A DNA stretch of 50,000 nucleotides, from contig CAUYUJ010022551.1 in NCBI GenBank assembly GCA_963575745.1, positions 15,001-65,000 on the forward strand. The letters run 5' to 3'. This stretch comes from Prorocentrum cordatum. Lineage: Eukaryota > Sar > Dinophyceae > Prorocentrales > Prorocentraceae. Of the stretch, positions 9,087-18,859 are shown in pieces. Numbering within the stretch: position 1 is the stretch's first letter; every line of letters begins with the position of its first letter. A model generated the notes under the pieces. It was not told the DNA's origin, did no database searches, and was given only the letters and a program-made list of their open reading frames with translations. A program made the position numbers and the translations under genes.

Positions 9087-11533
9087 ATGGCGTTCCCCTG
9101 GCCGTACCCCCATGTCCAACGTTCATCCGCAGCCTCCGCTCCGCGAGGCTCGTCCGAAGTGTCGCCGCCTCGCGGTGCTTCTCAGCCTGCGCCGCCTCGC
9201 GGTGCTTCTCAGCCTGCGGAGGAAGGTGGACAGACGCCTGGTTCTGGCGCTGTGCAGCCTGCGTCTTTCACGGTCGCCTCGTTCAATTTCGGGTTCGAGC
9301 AGGGCATGATGACTGGTAAGCAGGCGGCCACTCACTGCGCTAACTTCGGAAGGGTGTGCGCCAAGATAGTGGAGACCGCTGATGCTGATATGGTCTGTGG
9401 CTGCGAGGTCGGTGCGTTCCGTGAAGGCTTTCGCCGAGCAGGGATCAACGTGACAGAGATCCTCAGTAAGCCTTTCGGTGATGGCATTCGCTTCTTGGAG
9501 GTCGACAACTACTTGACTCTCTGGGGGTTCCGCGGTGCTTCTCATCCTGCGGAACTGACTCTGTGCGAAGACAGCAAAGTTTACAGGCCTCCTAGCGGCC
9601 GAGATATTGATGCTGTTATTTCACATTTTGAGGTGAACAAACCAGGCCATGACAAGTTCCACGTGGTGATCGCCAACATGCACGTCGTGTGCGGCAAGAA
9701 ACCGCCGAGCATCCAGACTCGAAAGCGGACAGTTCGCCATCTCCGCTTGCACCTGGACGGCCTGGCCAAGATTCTTGAGAATCTAAACGAGGCAGTCGTT
9801 GTGCTTGTAGTCGGCGACGACAACCTCACGTTCCAGGAGGCGCGGGAGGCTTACCAGCGCGAGCAGAACGCTAGCGGGAAAACCAAGATAAGAAAAAAAC
9901 GAGAGGTATGGGAGGTCCATGCCACTCGGCCGAACCTCAAGGCTGACCACGTCCCTCGTCTGTGCCGTCGTGCCGGATTGTGCTTCCTGTGGCTCTCCAC
10001 TTGGTTAGAGGGTCCGGCGGGGTTGGTATGGGATCGGTGGTGGGGAGGGTAGGGGTGTGCCTGACCGGCTGCGAGCGAAGCCGACTTACTAATACGATAT
10101 ACTAGACGCGTGTGTGTGATACCCCCTCACTCCCCCCAGCGCAACACACCCGCGCCAGACCGAAGACATCCCCCAGTGGGTAGCGCCTCTACCCGGAGCA
10201 GTCGCCCGTTTCTGCTCCATTGCCGTTGGCGCGTCTTTTTACGGATCGTGGCATGCGCAACGACGCACACGATGCGGTGGCGGTTGTGCTCACTCTCCCT
10301 GGTGCAATTCAGCCTGGGGAGAGCAAGAGGCGGAAAATTGTCGTCGAAAACGTCTCCGACGCCGACGTCAGCGTACAGGCGGACCGCGAGTCTTCTGTGC
10401 ATTGGGATCGGTCGCCGAGTTCTGCTCCTCCGCTTTCACCGACTTCACCGGGCGATCCCGACTGCGTCGAGGATGTCGTTCAGAATCGCGCGGACGACTT
10501 GCACAGGGAGCTGAGGAAGCTTTGGGACGACAGGTACGACGAGGAGTACGATCCGAAAGTCCTCCATCATCTCAGTCCCTTGCTTTTCAAAAAGAGGAAG
10601 TCCACGGAGCCAGCGGACACTGATCCAGCTGGCGCTCCTCAGCCTGGCTCGGAATATGACACGGCCTTTGCGTCTCAGGAGGAGACTGGCCGAGCCATTC
10701 TCTCTGTCCTTAAGCTTCGACATGACTTTCTGCTGAGCAAGAACATCGACGACATGCGCTACGTTCTCACGGAGCCTGAGCGCCAGGAATTGGTCAGTGT
10801 AGCTCGCGACCAGTACGAGCAGTCGCGGCAGCAGCGTGCGCTTCAGGAACGGGATATCGAACAGGGAAAAGCGAAAGGCAAGTCTGCGCCACAAGGGGGC
10901 CATGCGGTTCCGCAGGGTCCGAACAAAGGGCCAGGCGGTAAGAAAGGTTCTCACGGTGCTTCTCAGCCTGCGGGAAAAGGTGGCCAGGCCAAGGGTGCAG
11001 GTCTGGGTAGCGTCGCCAAGTTTGTGAAAGACCAGAAGCGTAAGCGGTGGCATCGCCATTTGCAACGTGTGGCCGGTACTAAACAGATCTGGGAGGTGCT
11101 GGCCTTCTCAGGGCGCTTCGACGTTGATTGGTTAACGCAAGCGTTGCAAGCTGATCACAGTGAGGGCCGCGATGCAGCAGTTCCCGAGGAAGCTCTGCGG
11201 CGACAGCGGCGCCGGCTGCACCACCACAAGGCCGAGGCCATCGCGCGCTACAACGAGGGGGGGCGGCTTTCCCTATATCTGTCTGCCCAGGCTGGCCAGG
11301 CAAAGCCGAACTTCACGCGCAGGCAGCAGGACGTGTTGCAGATGTTTGAGAGCGGAGCGCTGCTTCAAATCCGCAACCAAGCGATTCTGGCGTGCGGGCA
11401 CGGCCGTCTGTTCAGGGGCGATGGCGACTACCTGGACATCGGCGGCAGCACGGGCGGTGGCTCCAGGCGCATCATCGATTCTTGGCAGCCGCCGGACTGG
11501 CGTGACTTCCTCCAAGACGATCAGGACATCTGA
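9087..11533 (+). CDS. EEP-fold (endonuclease/exonuclease/phosphatase-like) protein of a dinoflagellate repeat family, with a probable intron
   Basis: Start ATG is at 9087. After a Pro/Ser/Ala-rich N-terminus of about 60 residues, EEP-type motifs appear in order: VASFNFG (Asn66), VCGCEVG (Glu107), VIANMHV (His199) and VVGDDN (244-246). The first frame loses its protein-like character after WEVHATRPNLKADHV (about 9955). A second frame from about 10184 resumes with FTDRGMRNDAHDAVAVVL, matching the final EEP His motif. A probable intron thus lies between about 9955 and 10202, with TACTAAT at 10087 and a C-rich tract before AG at 10139; exact borders are unresolved. The second part continues through an acidic/basic linker to KRWHRHLQRVAGTKQIWEVLAFSGRFD and DIGGSTGG, and stops at 11533. 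Such proteins are common in dinoflagellates and probably retrotransposon-related, but function is unproven. Two in-frame RGASQPA units, plus GASHP and GASQP, derive from the 23-bp motif. Confidence 0.6.
9169..9222. repeat. 27-bp in-frame duplication carrying the 23-bp hairpin motif
   Basis: Two adjacent copies of CCGCCTCGCGGTGCTTCTCA plus GCCTGCG, in frame (nine codons, PPRGASQPA). The CCGC...GCGG core can fold: CCGC / GCT / TCTC loop / AGC / GCGG. Confidence 0.85.
9956..10201 (+). other. Probable intron region of the EEP gene
   Basis: Candidate donor GTATGGG at 10026 or further upstream. TTACTAATAC at about 10086 resembles a branch point. The CCCCCTCACTCCCCCCAG tract ends at 10139; later AG candidates are at about 10198 and 10201. 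The TAG at 10181-10183 in the downstream frame favours an acceptor after 10183, for example CAG ending at 10201. Confidence 0.4.
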
Positions 11534-11539
11534 GTTTTG

Positions 11540-11800
11540 CAAGTCTCTCTGCCCGCGGTGCTTCTCAGCCTGCGGTCTGCCGCTCTCCAGCTGCGGTCTC
11601 GAGCAGTAGTGTTCGAAAGCATGCGAGTTCCTGCGGTGCTTCTCAGCCTGCAGGTTTCGCAGCCTGCGCTCTGCAGTACAAGTGCTTTTCAGCATGCGAC
11701 ATCCTGCGGTGCTTCTCAGCCTGCAGGGTTCGCAACGTGCGGTTTGCAATGCATTCCTTTTCAGTATGCGAGTTCCTGCGGTGTTTCTCAGGCTGCAGGG
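11540..11800. repeat. Four 72-78-bp tandem units containing the 23-bp motif, 3' of the EEP gene
   Basis: GCGGTGCTTCTCAGCCTGC or near variants start at about 11554, 11632, 11705 and 11777. Spacers share TTTTCAGCATGCGA and ACAAGTGC-like sequence. The array follows directly after the stop codon, so it would sit in the 3' UTR. Confidence 0.85.
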
Positions 11801-12087
11801 CTCCGAGGCTCTTCGCTTCGATGCCATTGTTTTCAGACACCGTAGCTCCGTTCCGTAAACGTCTTCCAAGAGCCGCTCGCAACCTTTTGCAGCTGGCTGT
11901 CTGCACGCTTCGCCGGCTTTTGCTGCGCGGACAATTTTCTCACACACGTCAGCGCCGTTTGTAGGCGTCAGAAAAACATGTAGACATTCACGAAGGGCTC
12001 AGTCTGTATATCGTCACATCATTACATACGCAGTCGTCGAACACATCGGTGTACATTCAGCGCTTTGTCCTTCTAGCTGGGTTGCTT
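11801..12087. other. Spacer downstream of the EEP gene
   Basis: Unique sequence, possibly the end of the 3' UTR. No terminator-like or coding signal recognised. Confidence 0.4.
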
Positions 12088-12420
12088 CGTGCTGAGGCTG
12101 AGGCTGATGCAGGCTGAGGCTGAGGCAGGCTGAGGCTGAGGCCGAGGCTGACGGCAAACTGAGGCTGAGGCTGAAGCAGGCTGAGGCTGAGGCAGAGGCA
12201 GGCTGAGGCTGAGGCTGAAGCTGAGGCAGGCTGATGCTGAGGCAGGCTGAGGCTGAGGCTGAGGCTGATGCAGGCTGAGGTTGAGGCAGTCTGAGGCTGA
12301 GGCCGAAGCTGAAGGCAGACTGATGCTGAGGATGAAGCAGGCTGAGGCTGAGGCTGAGGCAGGCTGAGGCTGAGGCAGGCGGAGGCTGAGGCTGAGGCAG
12401 GCTGAGGCTGAGGCTGTGAC
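12088..12420. repeat. (GGCTGA)n degenerate hexamer satellite
   Basis: GGCTGAGGCTGAGGCAGGCTGA strings with period 6 and irregular 3- or 4-bp slips. The minus frame is Ser/Ala/Gln/Pro-rich and is not a gene. Confidence 0.9.
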
Positions 12421-12574
12421 TGCGACTGCCGTTGCCGCTGCGACTGTCATCGCGAATGCGACTACGACTGCGAGAACAGCAGAACTCTACAACTGGATTC
12501 TCATTTGAATCTTAAGGGGAATGCTTCCAGATATGCTCCTACACATCGCTGTTAGGTTGCTTTGCCGGGATAAT
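12395..12574 (+). mobile_element. Solo right arm of the composite TIR element
   Basis: Matches the right arm of copies 1 and 3, from GAGGCTGTGACTGCGACTGC to CGCTGTTAGGTTGC and TTTGCCGGGATAAT. The left arm and the 73-bp array are missing; the GGCTGA satellite takes their place. Only about 30 bp separates this end from the left end of the next copy. Confidence 0.65.
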
Positions 12575-12602
12575 CCTCCCTTTTTCGGCAGGGCCACGTG
12601 TA

Positions 12603-13580
12603 TTTACCTAACAGCGAAGACTGATAGGTTTCTAGTAGGGTCAAAAGAGCTCACAGATCACTCCACAGGGGGGTCCGGGCAGGTGTTGGGAGTTGCCGGG
12701 CGGCAGGGGGCCCCGCTCGTTTTTCACCAACAGTCACACACTTCGTGCTCTTCGACTTCCCAGAACTCCATTCCCAGGCCACATTCTGGAGGGCCGGATG
12801 CAACATTCACACACTTCGTGCTCTTCGAGATCCCAGAACGCCATTCCCGGGCCACATTCTGGAGGGCCGGATGCAACAGTCACACACTTCGTGCTCTTCG
12901 AGTTCCCAGAACTCCATTCCCGGGCCACATTTTGAATGCCCGGAGCCAACTGTAGGCCACTTCGTGTGTCTTCGAGTTCCCAGAACTCCATTCCCGGGCC
13001 ACATTTTGAATGCCCGGAGCCAACTGTAGGCCACTTCGTGCTCTTCGAGTTCCCAGAACTCCATTCCCGGGCCACATTTTGAATGCCCGGAGCCAACTGT
13101 AGGCCACTTCGTGCTCTTCGAGTTCCCAGAACTCCATTCCCGGGCCACATTTTGAATGCCCGTAGCCAACTGTAGGCAACTTCGTGCTCTTCGACTTCCC
13201 AGAACTCCCATTCCTGGGCCACATTTTCAGCAGGGGCAAGAGCACGACGAGGAGGAGGAGGAGGAGGAGGAGGAGGAGAGAGCACCAGGAGGAGGAGGAC
13301 GAGCAAGACGAGGAGGACGAGAACGAGGACGAGCAGGAGGAAGAGGAGGAGGAGGAGGAGGAGGAGGAGCAGGAGAAAGAGGAGGAGGAGGAGGAGGAGG
13401 AGGCAGGCTGAGGCTGAGGCTGTGACTGCGACTGCCGTTGCCGCTGCGACTGTCATCGCGAATGCGACTACGACTGCGAGAACAGCAGAATTCGACAACT
13501 GGATTTTCATCTGAATCTTAAGGGGAATGCTTTCAGATATGCTTCTACACATCGCTGTTAGGTTGCTTTGCCGGGATAAT
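12603..13580 (+). mobile_element. Composite TIR element, copy 3, complete but shorter
   Basis: ACCTAACAGCGA at 12606-12617 and its exact inverted partner TCGCTGTTAGGT at 13552-13563 enclose the left arm, seven 73-bp repeats (phase points 12757, 12830, 12903, 12977, 13050, 13123, 13196; one unit has a 1-bp insertion), a GAG tract at about 13248-13405 and the right arm. The first and last repeat variants are the same types as in copy 1, indicating descent from one ancestral element rather than independent arrays. Confidence 0.65.
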
Positions 13581-13980
13581 TTGTATATTTCGATAGGGCG
13601 GGGCTCCGACAGCATATCGGGTGTTGTCAGCCGCGCACTCCGAATCAGAATTACTTGGCCTGACGCTTGCCGAACTTCGTGGCGTCAGCGCGGGGGTCCG
13701 TTGCCGAAGACGCCTACGGCGAATCACCGCCGCCCCCTGCCCTTGTGGAAGCGCCTATGTGGGCGACAGTTGGGATAGAGCGTGGCCAAGCTATCGGGCC
13801 AGTTTTTCCCCGAGTCGGTTTGGAAAGCCTTCGGGGGACGCGTGGGGGAGCAAGAGGTTTGAAATCATCCATGTGTCCGAGAGTTGCGGCAAGAGCTCTG
13901 CCAAGCTATCGGACCACGCGTTCCCCCAACCGTTGTGTAAACCCTTCGGGGAACACTTGGGGGAGGATGGCTGGGAATAT
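13581..13980. other. Spacer with a 117-bp-spaced direct repeat
   Basis: GCCAAGCTATCGG[GA]CCA followed by CCCC and CTTCGGGG recurs at about 13786 and 13903 (roughly 70 bp per unit, diverged). No gene recognised. Confidence 0.5.
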
Positions 13981-13981
13981 C

Positions 13982-14085
13982 ATGAGGAGGAGGACGAGGA
14001 GGAGGAGGAGGAGGAGGAGGTGGAGGAGGTGGAGGTGGTGGTGGAGGAGGAGGAGCAGGAGGAGGAGCAGGAGGAGGAGGAGTGG
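13982..14085. repeat. (GAG)n microsatellite with GTG variants
   Basis: GAG triplets interrupted by GTGGAGGTGGTGG. It leads directly into the next minisatellite. Confidence 0.9.
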
Positions 14086-15335
14086 GCATCTTGGGAGCCT
14101 CTGGGGGCACTCTTGGGGCCTCCTGGGAGCGTCCTGGTGGCCTCTTGGAAGCATCGTGGGGACCTCCTTGGGCCTCTTGGGGGCCGTTGGGGGCTCCTCG
14201 GGGGCCTCTCTGGCGGTCTCAGAGCATTCCTGGCCCGTCCAATTCAGTCGGAAAGCATCCTGGGGGCCTCTTTGGGTCGACTTGAGAACTCTCTTGGGGT
14301 GCTCCAATGCCGTTTTGGAGGCCATCTTGGGCGTCTTGGAGGCCCCTTTGGCCGTCTGGGTCGTTCTGGGGCCGTGATCTTTGGGGGCTCTTGGGCCGTC
14401 TCGGGCCGTCGGAATGCCGAACAATGCAATGCCCACACCCTTCAACCAACTAAGGAAGATTAGCTTTTTCGGGCCTTCCTGGAGGCCCTCCTTGAGGCCT
14501 CTTGGGCCGTCTTGGAGGCCTCTTGGGGGCCTCTTGGGCCGTCTTGGGCCATCTTATAGCCATCTTGGGTCGCCTTGGTGGGCTTCTGGCCCGTCTGACG
14601 CCGTCGGAAGCAGTCTTGGGGGCCTCTCTGGGCCGAGGAATGCAGAAACAACGCGGATGCCCAAAGCCTTCAAGAACCTATGGAAGGTCAATACTTTGGG
14701 CTTCTTCGGGCCTTCTTGGAGGCCCTCCTGGAGGCCTCTTGGGCCGTCTTGGGGGCCTCTTGGGGGCCTCTTGGGTCGTCTTGGGCCATCTTATAGCCAC
14801 CTCGGGCCGTCTTGGTGGGCTCCTGGCCCGTCTGACGCGGAAGCTGTCTTCGGGACCTCTTTGGGCCGACTGTGGGCCCTCTTGGGTGCTCCAGGGCCGT
14901 CTGGGAGGCCATCTTGGACGTCTTGGAGGCCTCTTGGGCCATCTTGGGGCCCTCCTGGGGCGGTCTTGGGCCGTTCTGGGGCCATCTTGGAGGCCTCTTG
15001 GGCGATCTTGGGCGATCTTTGAGGGCTATTGGGCCGTCTCGGGCCATCGGAAGGCCGAAAAGAAACACATGCCAAAGCCTTTCAACCAACGAAGGAAGAT
15101 CAATGCTTTTGGCCTCTTCGGGCCTTCCTGGAGGCCCTCTTGGAGGCCTCTTGGGCCATCTTGGAGGCCTCTAGGACCGTCTTGGGCCATCTTGAGGCTA
15201 TCTTAGAACGTCTTCGCTGCATCTTGGGCCGTCTTGGAGGCATCTTGGGTCCATCTAGGCTGTCTTGGAGGGCATCTTGGCCGTCTTGGAGGCATCTTGG
15301 AGGCCATCTTGGTCCATCGTGGCCGTCTTGAGGTT
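14086..15335. repeat. GGCCTCTTGGG-type minisatellite with higher-order units
   Basis: Degenerate units of CTTGGGCCGTCTTGGAGGCC repeat without a fixed period. Larger blocks recur: the sequence around GGAAGATTAGCTTTTTCGGG (about 14452), GGAAGGTCAATACTTTGGGC (about 14683) and GGAAGATCAATGCTTTTGGC (about 15093), each followed by CTTC[CT]TGGAGGCCCTCC, gives units of about 230 and 410 bp. Open frames on either strand reach over 200 codons of Gly/Leu/Ser/Trp without domain content. Confidence 0.85.
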
Positions 15336-15450
15336 TTTTTTTGGGCAAACTCCGTGCCTGCCAGGTGGCCGGCGGGACGGGCCGAAGCCCCAGGGGAGCA
15401 TTTGGAAAAAGAACCAAAACCAAAACCGAAATGATCCAGCACGCTAGGCA

Positions 15451-15473
15451 CCCCTGTGGCAAGACCACAGGGG
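15451..15473. other. Perfect 9-bp stem hairpin
   Basis: CCCCTGTGG, a 5-nt loop CAAGA, then CCACAGGGG. Isolated, with no adjacent gene. Confidence 0.7.
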
Positions 15474-15744
15474 GCGGCGGATCTAGTGGCCTTCGGCCGT
15501 ACCCGCCACCGCGCTTGGGCTCGTCGACCAGATGCCCCTTGGGTGTACCTTCGGGTCTCTTGGGGAGTCTCTGGGAGGAGTCTTGCAGGCGTGATTGAGG
15601 CTTCGTGGGACTACCCTGGAAGCCTCGTGGGAGCCCCCTGGGCTTCCTCGGAGCTTCTGGGAAGCCTCTTGCCGTCTACTGGGTGCTCTTCATGGGATTC
15701 TTGTCCGGATTTGAGGCAGATGGTTGGCCATCAGCTCAAGGCAA
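15474..15744. other. Spacer, no gene seen
   Basis: Continues the GGG/CCT-rich style without a clear period. No recognisable coding or RNA feature. Confidence 0.35.
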
Positions 15745-16095
15745 GCTCGTATCGATTCGGTTCGAGTTGCTTGTGGTATGGCGCAAGCATTATCGCTTTG
15801 GGCATGTCGGTCGTTCTACTCCCTAAGTGACCCAAGTAGCACCGCATGGGTCGTATCGGTCGCTGTAGTGGGGCACGACCCAAGTGGTACCAACAGGATC
15901 AGTCACTTGGACCTCAGGCATATGATTGACTAGGACCCCGATGCAACTGTGTATCAATTAGGTCCGATCGGATCGAATTGCTTGTGGTATGGCCCTAGCG
16001 GTGCCGTGAATGGCATGTCGGTCACTCGGCTCTCGATGTCAACCAATTGGTGCCACTTGGGTCATATCGGCCGTTGTAATTTCGACATGGCTGAG
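15745..16095. repeat. Two diverged copies of a 211-bp direct repeat
   Basis: TTGCTTGTGGTATGGC at about 15768 and 15979, GGCATGTCGGTC at 15802 and 16012, and TGGGTC[GA]TATCGG at 15848 and 16059, all offset by 210-211 bp. Only the first copy plus most of the second are present. Confidence 0.75.
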
Positions 16096-16189
16096 GCGCC
16101 AGAGATTTCCGGAGTTTTGACTGCGCCGTCCGCGGCCTGGACCACCAGGGAACGATACGGCCCACATGGTCCTGGGGTCTCCTGGGCGG

Positions 16190-17420
16190 CCTTTTGAAGG
16201 ACTCGAGGCATCGCGGTAGCCTCGTGGGGGCCTGTTGGAGAGCTCTTGGGGGCCTCCTGGGGTTTTATTGGGAGCCTCTTTGGAGGATCTTGGAGGCCTC
16301 TTGGGGCCTCTTGGGGGCGCGCCGGTGGCCTCTGGGGAGCTCTTGTGCCAATCTTTGGGTGGAGGGCTCGAAAAGCCCCGTCGCGTTCCCCCTCGTGGAG
16401 CTCATGGGGGCCGTCTTGGGCACGTCTTGAGGGCCTCTTGGGCAGTCCTGGAGCCCTCGGGCTTTCCTGGCGGCCTCTTGGGCCGTGGTGGGGCGATCTC
16501 GGACGCCTCTCGGGGTGTGTTGGAGCATCGAGAGCCCGAACTCGCGAGAACGCTAAACTCTGTACGAGCATTTTCTCTGGGTGGAGGGCAGAGGGTGGAA
16601 TCCAAAATGCCGGTTGGCCCACACCGTCGCCACCCAGAAATCCTCCACGAGACCGTTGCTGGCAAGCTGCGGCAGCGGGGTAAGCGAGACGTTCTCCGCC
16701 GACGCAAGCTCGCGCCGAGCGGACTCAGCGCCCGATTGCACGAAGGGCCATGGTAGGCTTCAGTCTAGGCCGCCTCCCGTCGCTCTCAGCGAGGCCCGGG
16801 AAGCTCGATCGCTGGCTTCATTTGCGCGCGTGTTCCCCAGCATTGCGAAAACGAGTTAGGGCGGCAAAGCGAATTGTGGCTGGGTTGTGTTCACCCGCCA
16901 CCGTGGCTGGGTTGTGGGTCGGAATCCTCAGGGATGTTTCATGTGGTCCCTTCGGAGCGGTCTCGGGGGCCTCTGGGGGGCAGTTTCAGGGCCTCTTGGG
17001 AGCCTCTGTGGGGCCTCTTGGGGCCTCCTGGGAGCCTCTCGGGGCCGAGGGCTCGAAATGTCCGTTCGGATCCCCCGCCTGGCTTCCCTCTTGGAACCGT
17101 CTTGGGGGCGCTTGGGCCGTCTTGGGCGCCTCTTGGGCCGCTCTGATTGGGCCGTCTTGGGGTCGGTTTTGAACGCCTCTTGGGCCCTCCCTGGAGCGTC
17201 GGGAGGCCGAACAGGAGAAGACGCCAACGCCTAGAAGCGACCGTCGGAAATCCAGGATCCGCGCCATTCGGGGGCCCTCCTGGGAGGCCTCTCGGGGCTT
17301 CTCGGGGGCACTTTCGGCCGTCGGGCGACCTTGGGCGCCTTCGACCGATCGTTCGGCGACTCGGGACCCTCTGCGGCGTCTTCGGGGCCCCTCGGCGTCC
17401 CAGGAGCTCTGGCGACGCGC
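16190..17420. repeat. Second GGCCTCTTGGG-type minisatellite block
   Basis: The same GGGGCCTCTTGGG vocabulary as 14086-15335, broken by unique islands around 16560-16900. The block near 17190 (GGAGGCCGAACAGGAGAAG) resembles junction sequences in the first array. No gene recognised in the islands. Confidence 0.75.
16566..16615. repeat. Fragment of an interspersed repeat beginning GAGCATTTTCT
   Basis: GAGCATTTTCTCTGGGTGG and the following GGGCAGAGGGTGGAATCC match 22697-22745 at most positions. Only the left end of the element is present here. Confidence 0.65.
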
Positions 17421-17568
17421 CCCGAGGCGGGCGCAGGGCAGCGCCGAGGAACGCCTCTGGGGAACCCCGGGGGGGGGGGTCTCTGGGCCGTGGAGGACCC
17501 CTGAGAACGGCAGGCCCTCTGCCTCGCAGAGCGTCATGAGCATGGGGGCACTCCGCTGCGAGAAAATC
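17421..17568. other. Short GC-rich spacer
   Basis: Contains an 11-G run near 17471. Nothing else seen. Confidence 0.4.
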
Positions 17569-17671
17569 GGGCCTGTCCCTTCTGCAGGGGGAATGATCAA
17601 GAATAGTCAAGCCATGTTCAGGGGACGATCTTATATTTTCGTCTAAACTCCGCCTGTAGGAGGACACGCCC
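17569..17671. mobile_element. AT-rich TIR element, copy E2
   Basis: Left end GGGCCTGTCCCTTCTGCAGG and right end CCTGTAGGAGGACACGCCC, imperfect inverted repeats of the same family as 5237-5372, with an AT-richer interior. The right end is followed by GACGTAAC, as at E1 (GACCTAAC). Confidence 0.6.
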
Positions 17672-18088
17672 GACGTAACACTGCGTGCCGGAGGCACGGT
17701 GGCGGATGAAACGCAGACGCACAATAGCTCTAGACCGGTCAAGCCAATTCTAGAACGAGCAAACAGTTCAAGGACGCAGAAACGATGACAGAATTTTGGA
17801 TTCACCTGTCGGGCGTCGTTCGCGTGCACGTTCACTGGTCGGGCGCCAGTCGCGTGCTCGGAGGACCACGCGTGATCGCTTCCAGACCATGAGAGGGCCC
17901 GTAAGACCACAGAGGCTCTTCACTACTTACCCTCATGAGAAAACGCAGCAATGGAGTAGCGCCAGCCAAACGCTGCGCGTACGCATGCCGATGCAACACA
18001 TGCGGTTCATCCTGCAAGTCACCAGACCAGTAGGCGAAGTGATTTTCGAGGTGCAAGCGCTCATATGGATTACACTCAAAGAAAATGC
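17672..18088. other. Spacer; right end of the GAGCATTTTCT repeat at its 3' edge
   Basis: About 18050-18090 (GAGGTGCAAGCGCTCATATG then AAAGAAAATGCTC) resembles the interior and the mirrored end of the element at 22697-22845. The rest is unique and shows no gene. Confidence 0.45.
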
Positions 18089-18625
18089 TCAGTCTGTTGC
18101 TTGGCGTTGCTCGGCATTGATTTGTGTTGCTCGGCATTGATTTGCTTGGTTTGGGGTCGTTTTGCATTGCAGTGCATTGCTGGCATTGCTTACCACAACC
18201 TGGCATTGCCTGGAATTGTTTGGCATCGCTTTGCACTGCTTTGCGTTGCTTCTTGGTATCGCTTTGCTTGTTTTTGCTCTGCATTGCCTGGCAATGCCTG
18301 GAATTACCTGGCAGTGCCCAGCAGTTTCTGGCAATGCTTGGCATTGTTTAGCATTGCTTGGCATTGCCTGGCATTGCTTGCCATTTCTTTGCGCTGTTTG
18401 GCGTTGCTTGGCATTGCTTTGCTTTGCTAGGCATTGCTTTGCATTGCATTGCATTGCATTGCTTGGCTTTGTTTGGCATTGTCTGGTATTGCTCGGACTT
18501 ATTTGCCATCGCTTGGCGTTGCTTGGCATGGCTGTGCATGGCTTTGCATTGCTCGGTATCGCATGGCATTGTCATGCTTTACTTTGACTGTGCTGCATTT
18601 CTTTGCTTTGCATTGCATTGCAGCC
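18089..18625. repeat. GCATTGCTTG-type degenerate minisatellite
   Basis: Units of about 10 bp (TTGGCATTGC, TTTGCATTGC, CTGGCATTGC) with drifting phase. Frames read Leu/Ala/Cys/His/Trp-rich peptides of 60-140 residues that could be mistaken for membrane proteins. Confidence 0.9.
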
Positions 18626-18785
18626 CAGGCAATTGGGCAACCAAGGCAACTGGGCAACCCAGGCAACCGAGCAACCGGGCAACCAGAGGAAGGCTAGGCA
18701 ACCTGAGGAAGGCTGGGCAACCAGGTAGCCGGGCAACCCTAGGAAGGCCAGGCAAGCGGGCAACCTTGAGGAAGGCCAGTCGGCC
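18626..18785. repeat. GGCAACC repeats
   Basis: GGGCAACC[AC]AGGCAACC strings with interspersed AGGAAGGCTGGGC. A transition between two satellites. Confidence 0.85.
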
Positions 18786-18859
18786 AGGCCCCCCAGTCAT
18801 CGGTTCCTCATTGCGCATTTCGCAGCCTCCCAGGGAGTCGCGAGGTCTCGGCAGGATCC

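Noticed and set aside
18089-18625. Polytopic membrane protein suggested by Leu/Ala/Cys/Trp-rich frames
   Set aside because: Produced by a 10-bp GCATTGCTTG satellite read in any frame.
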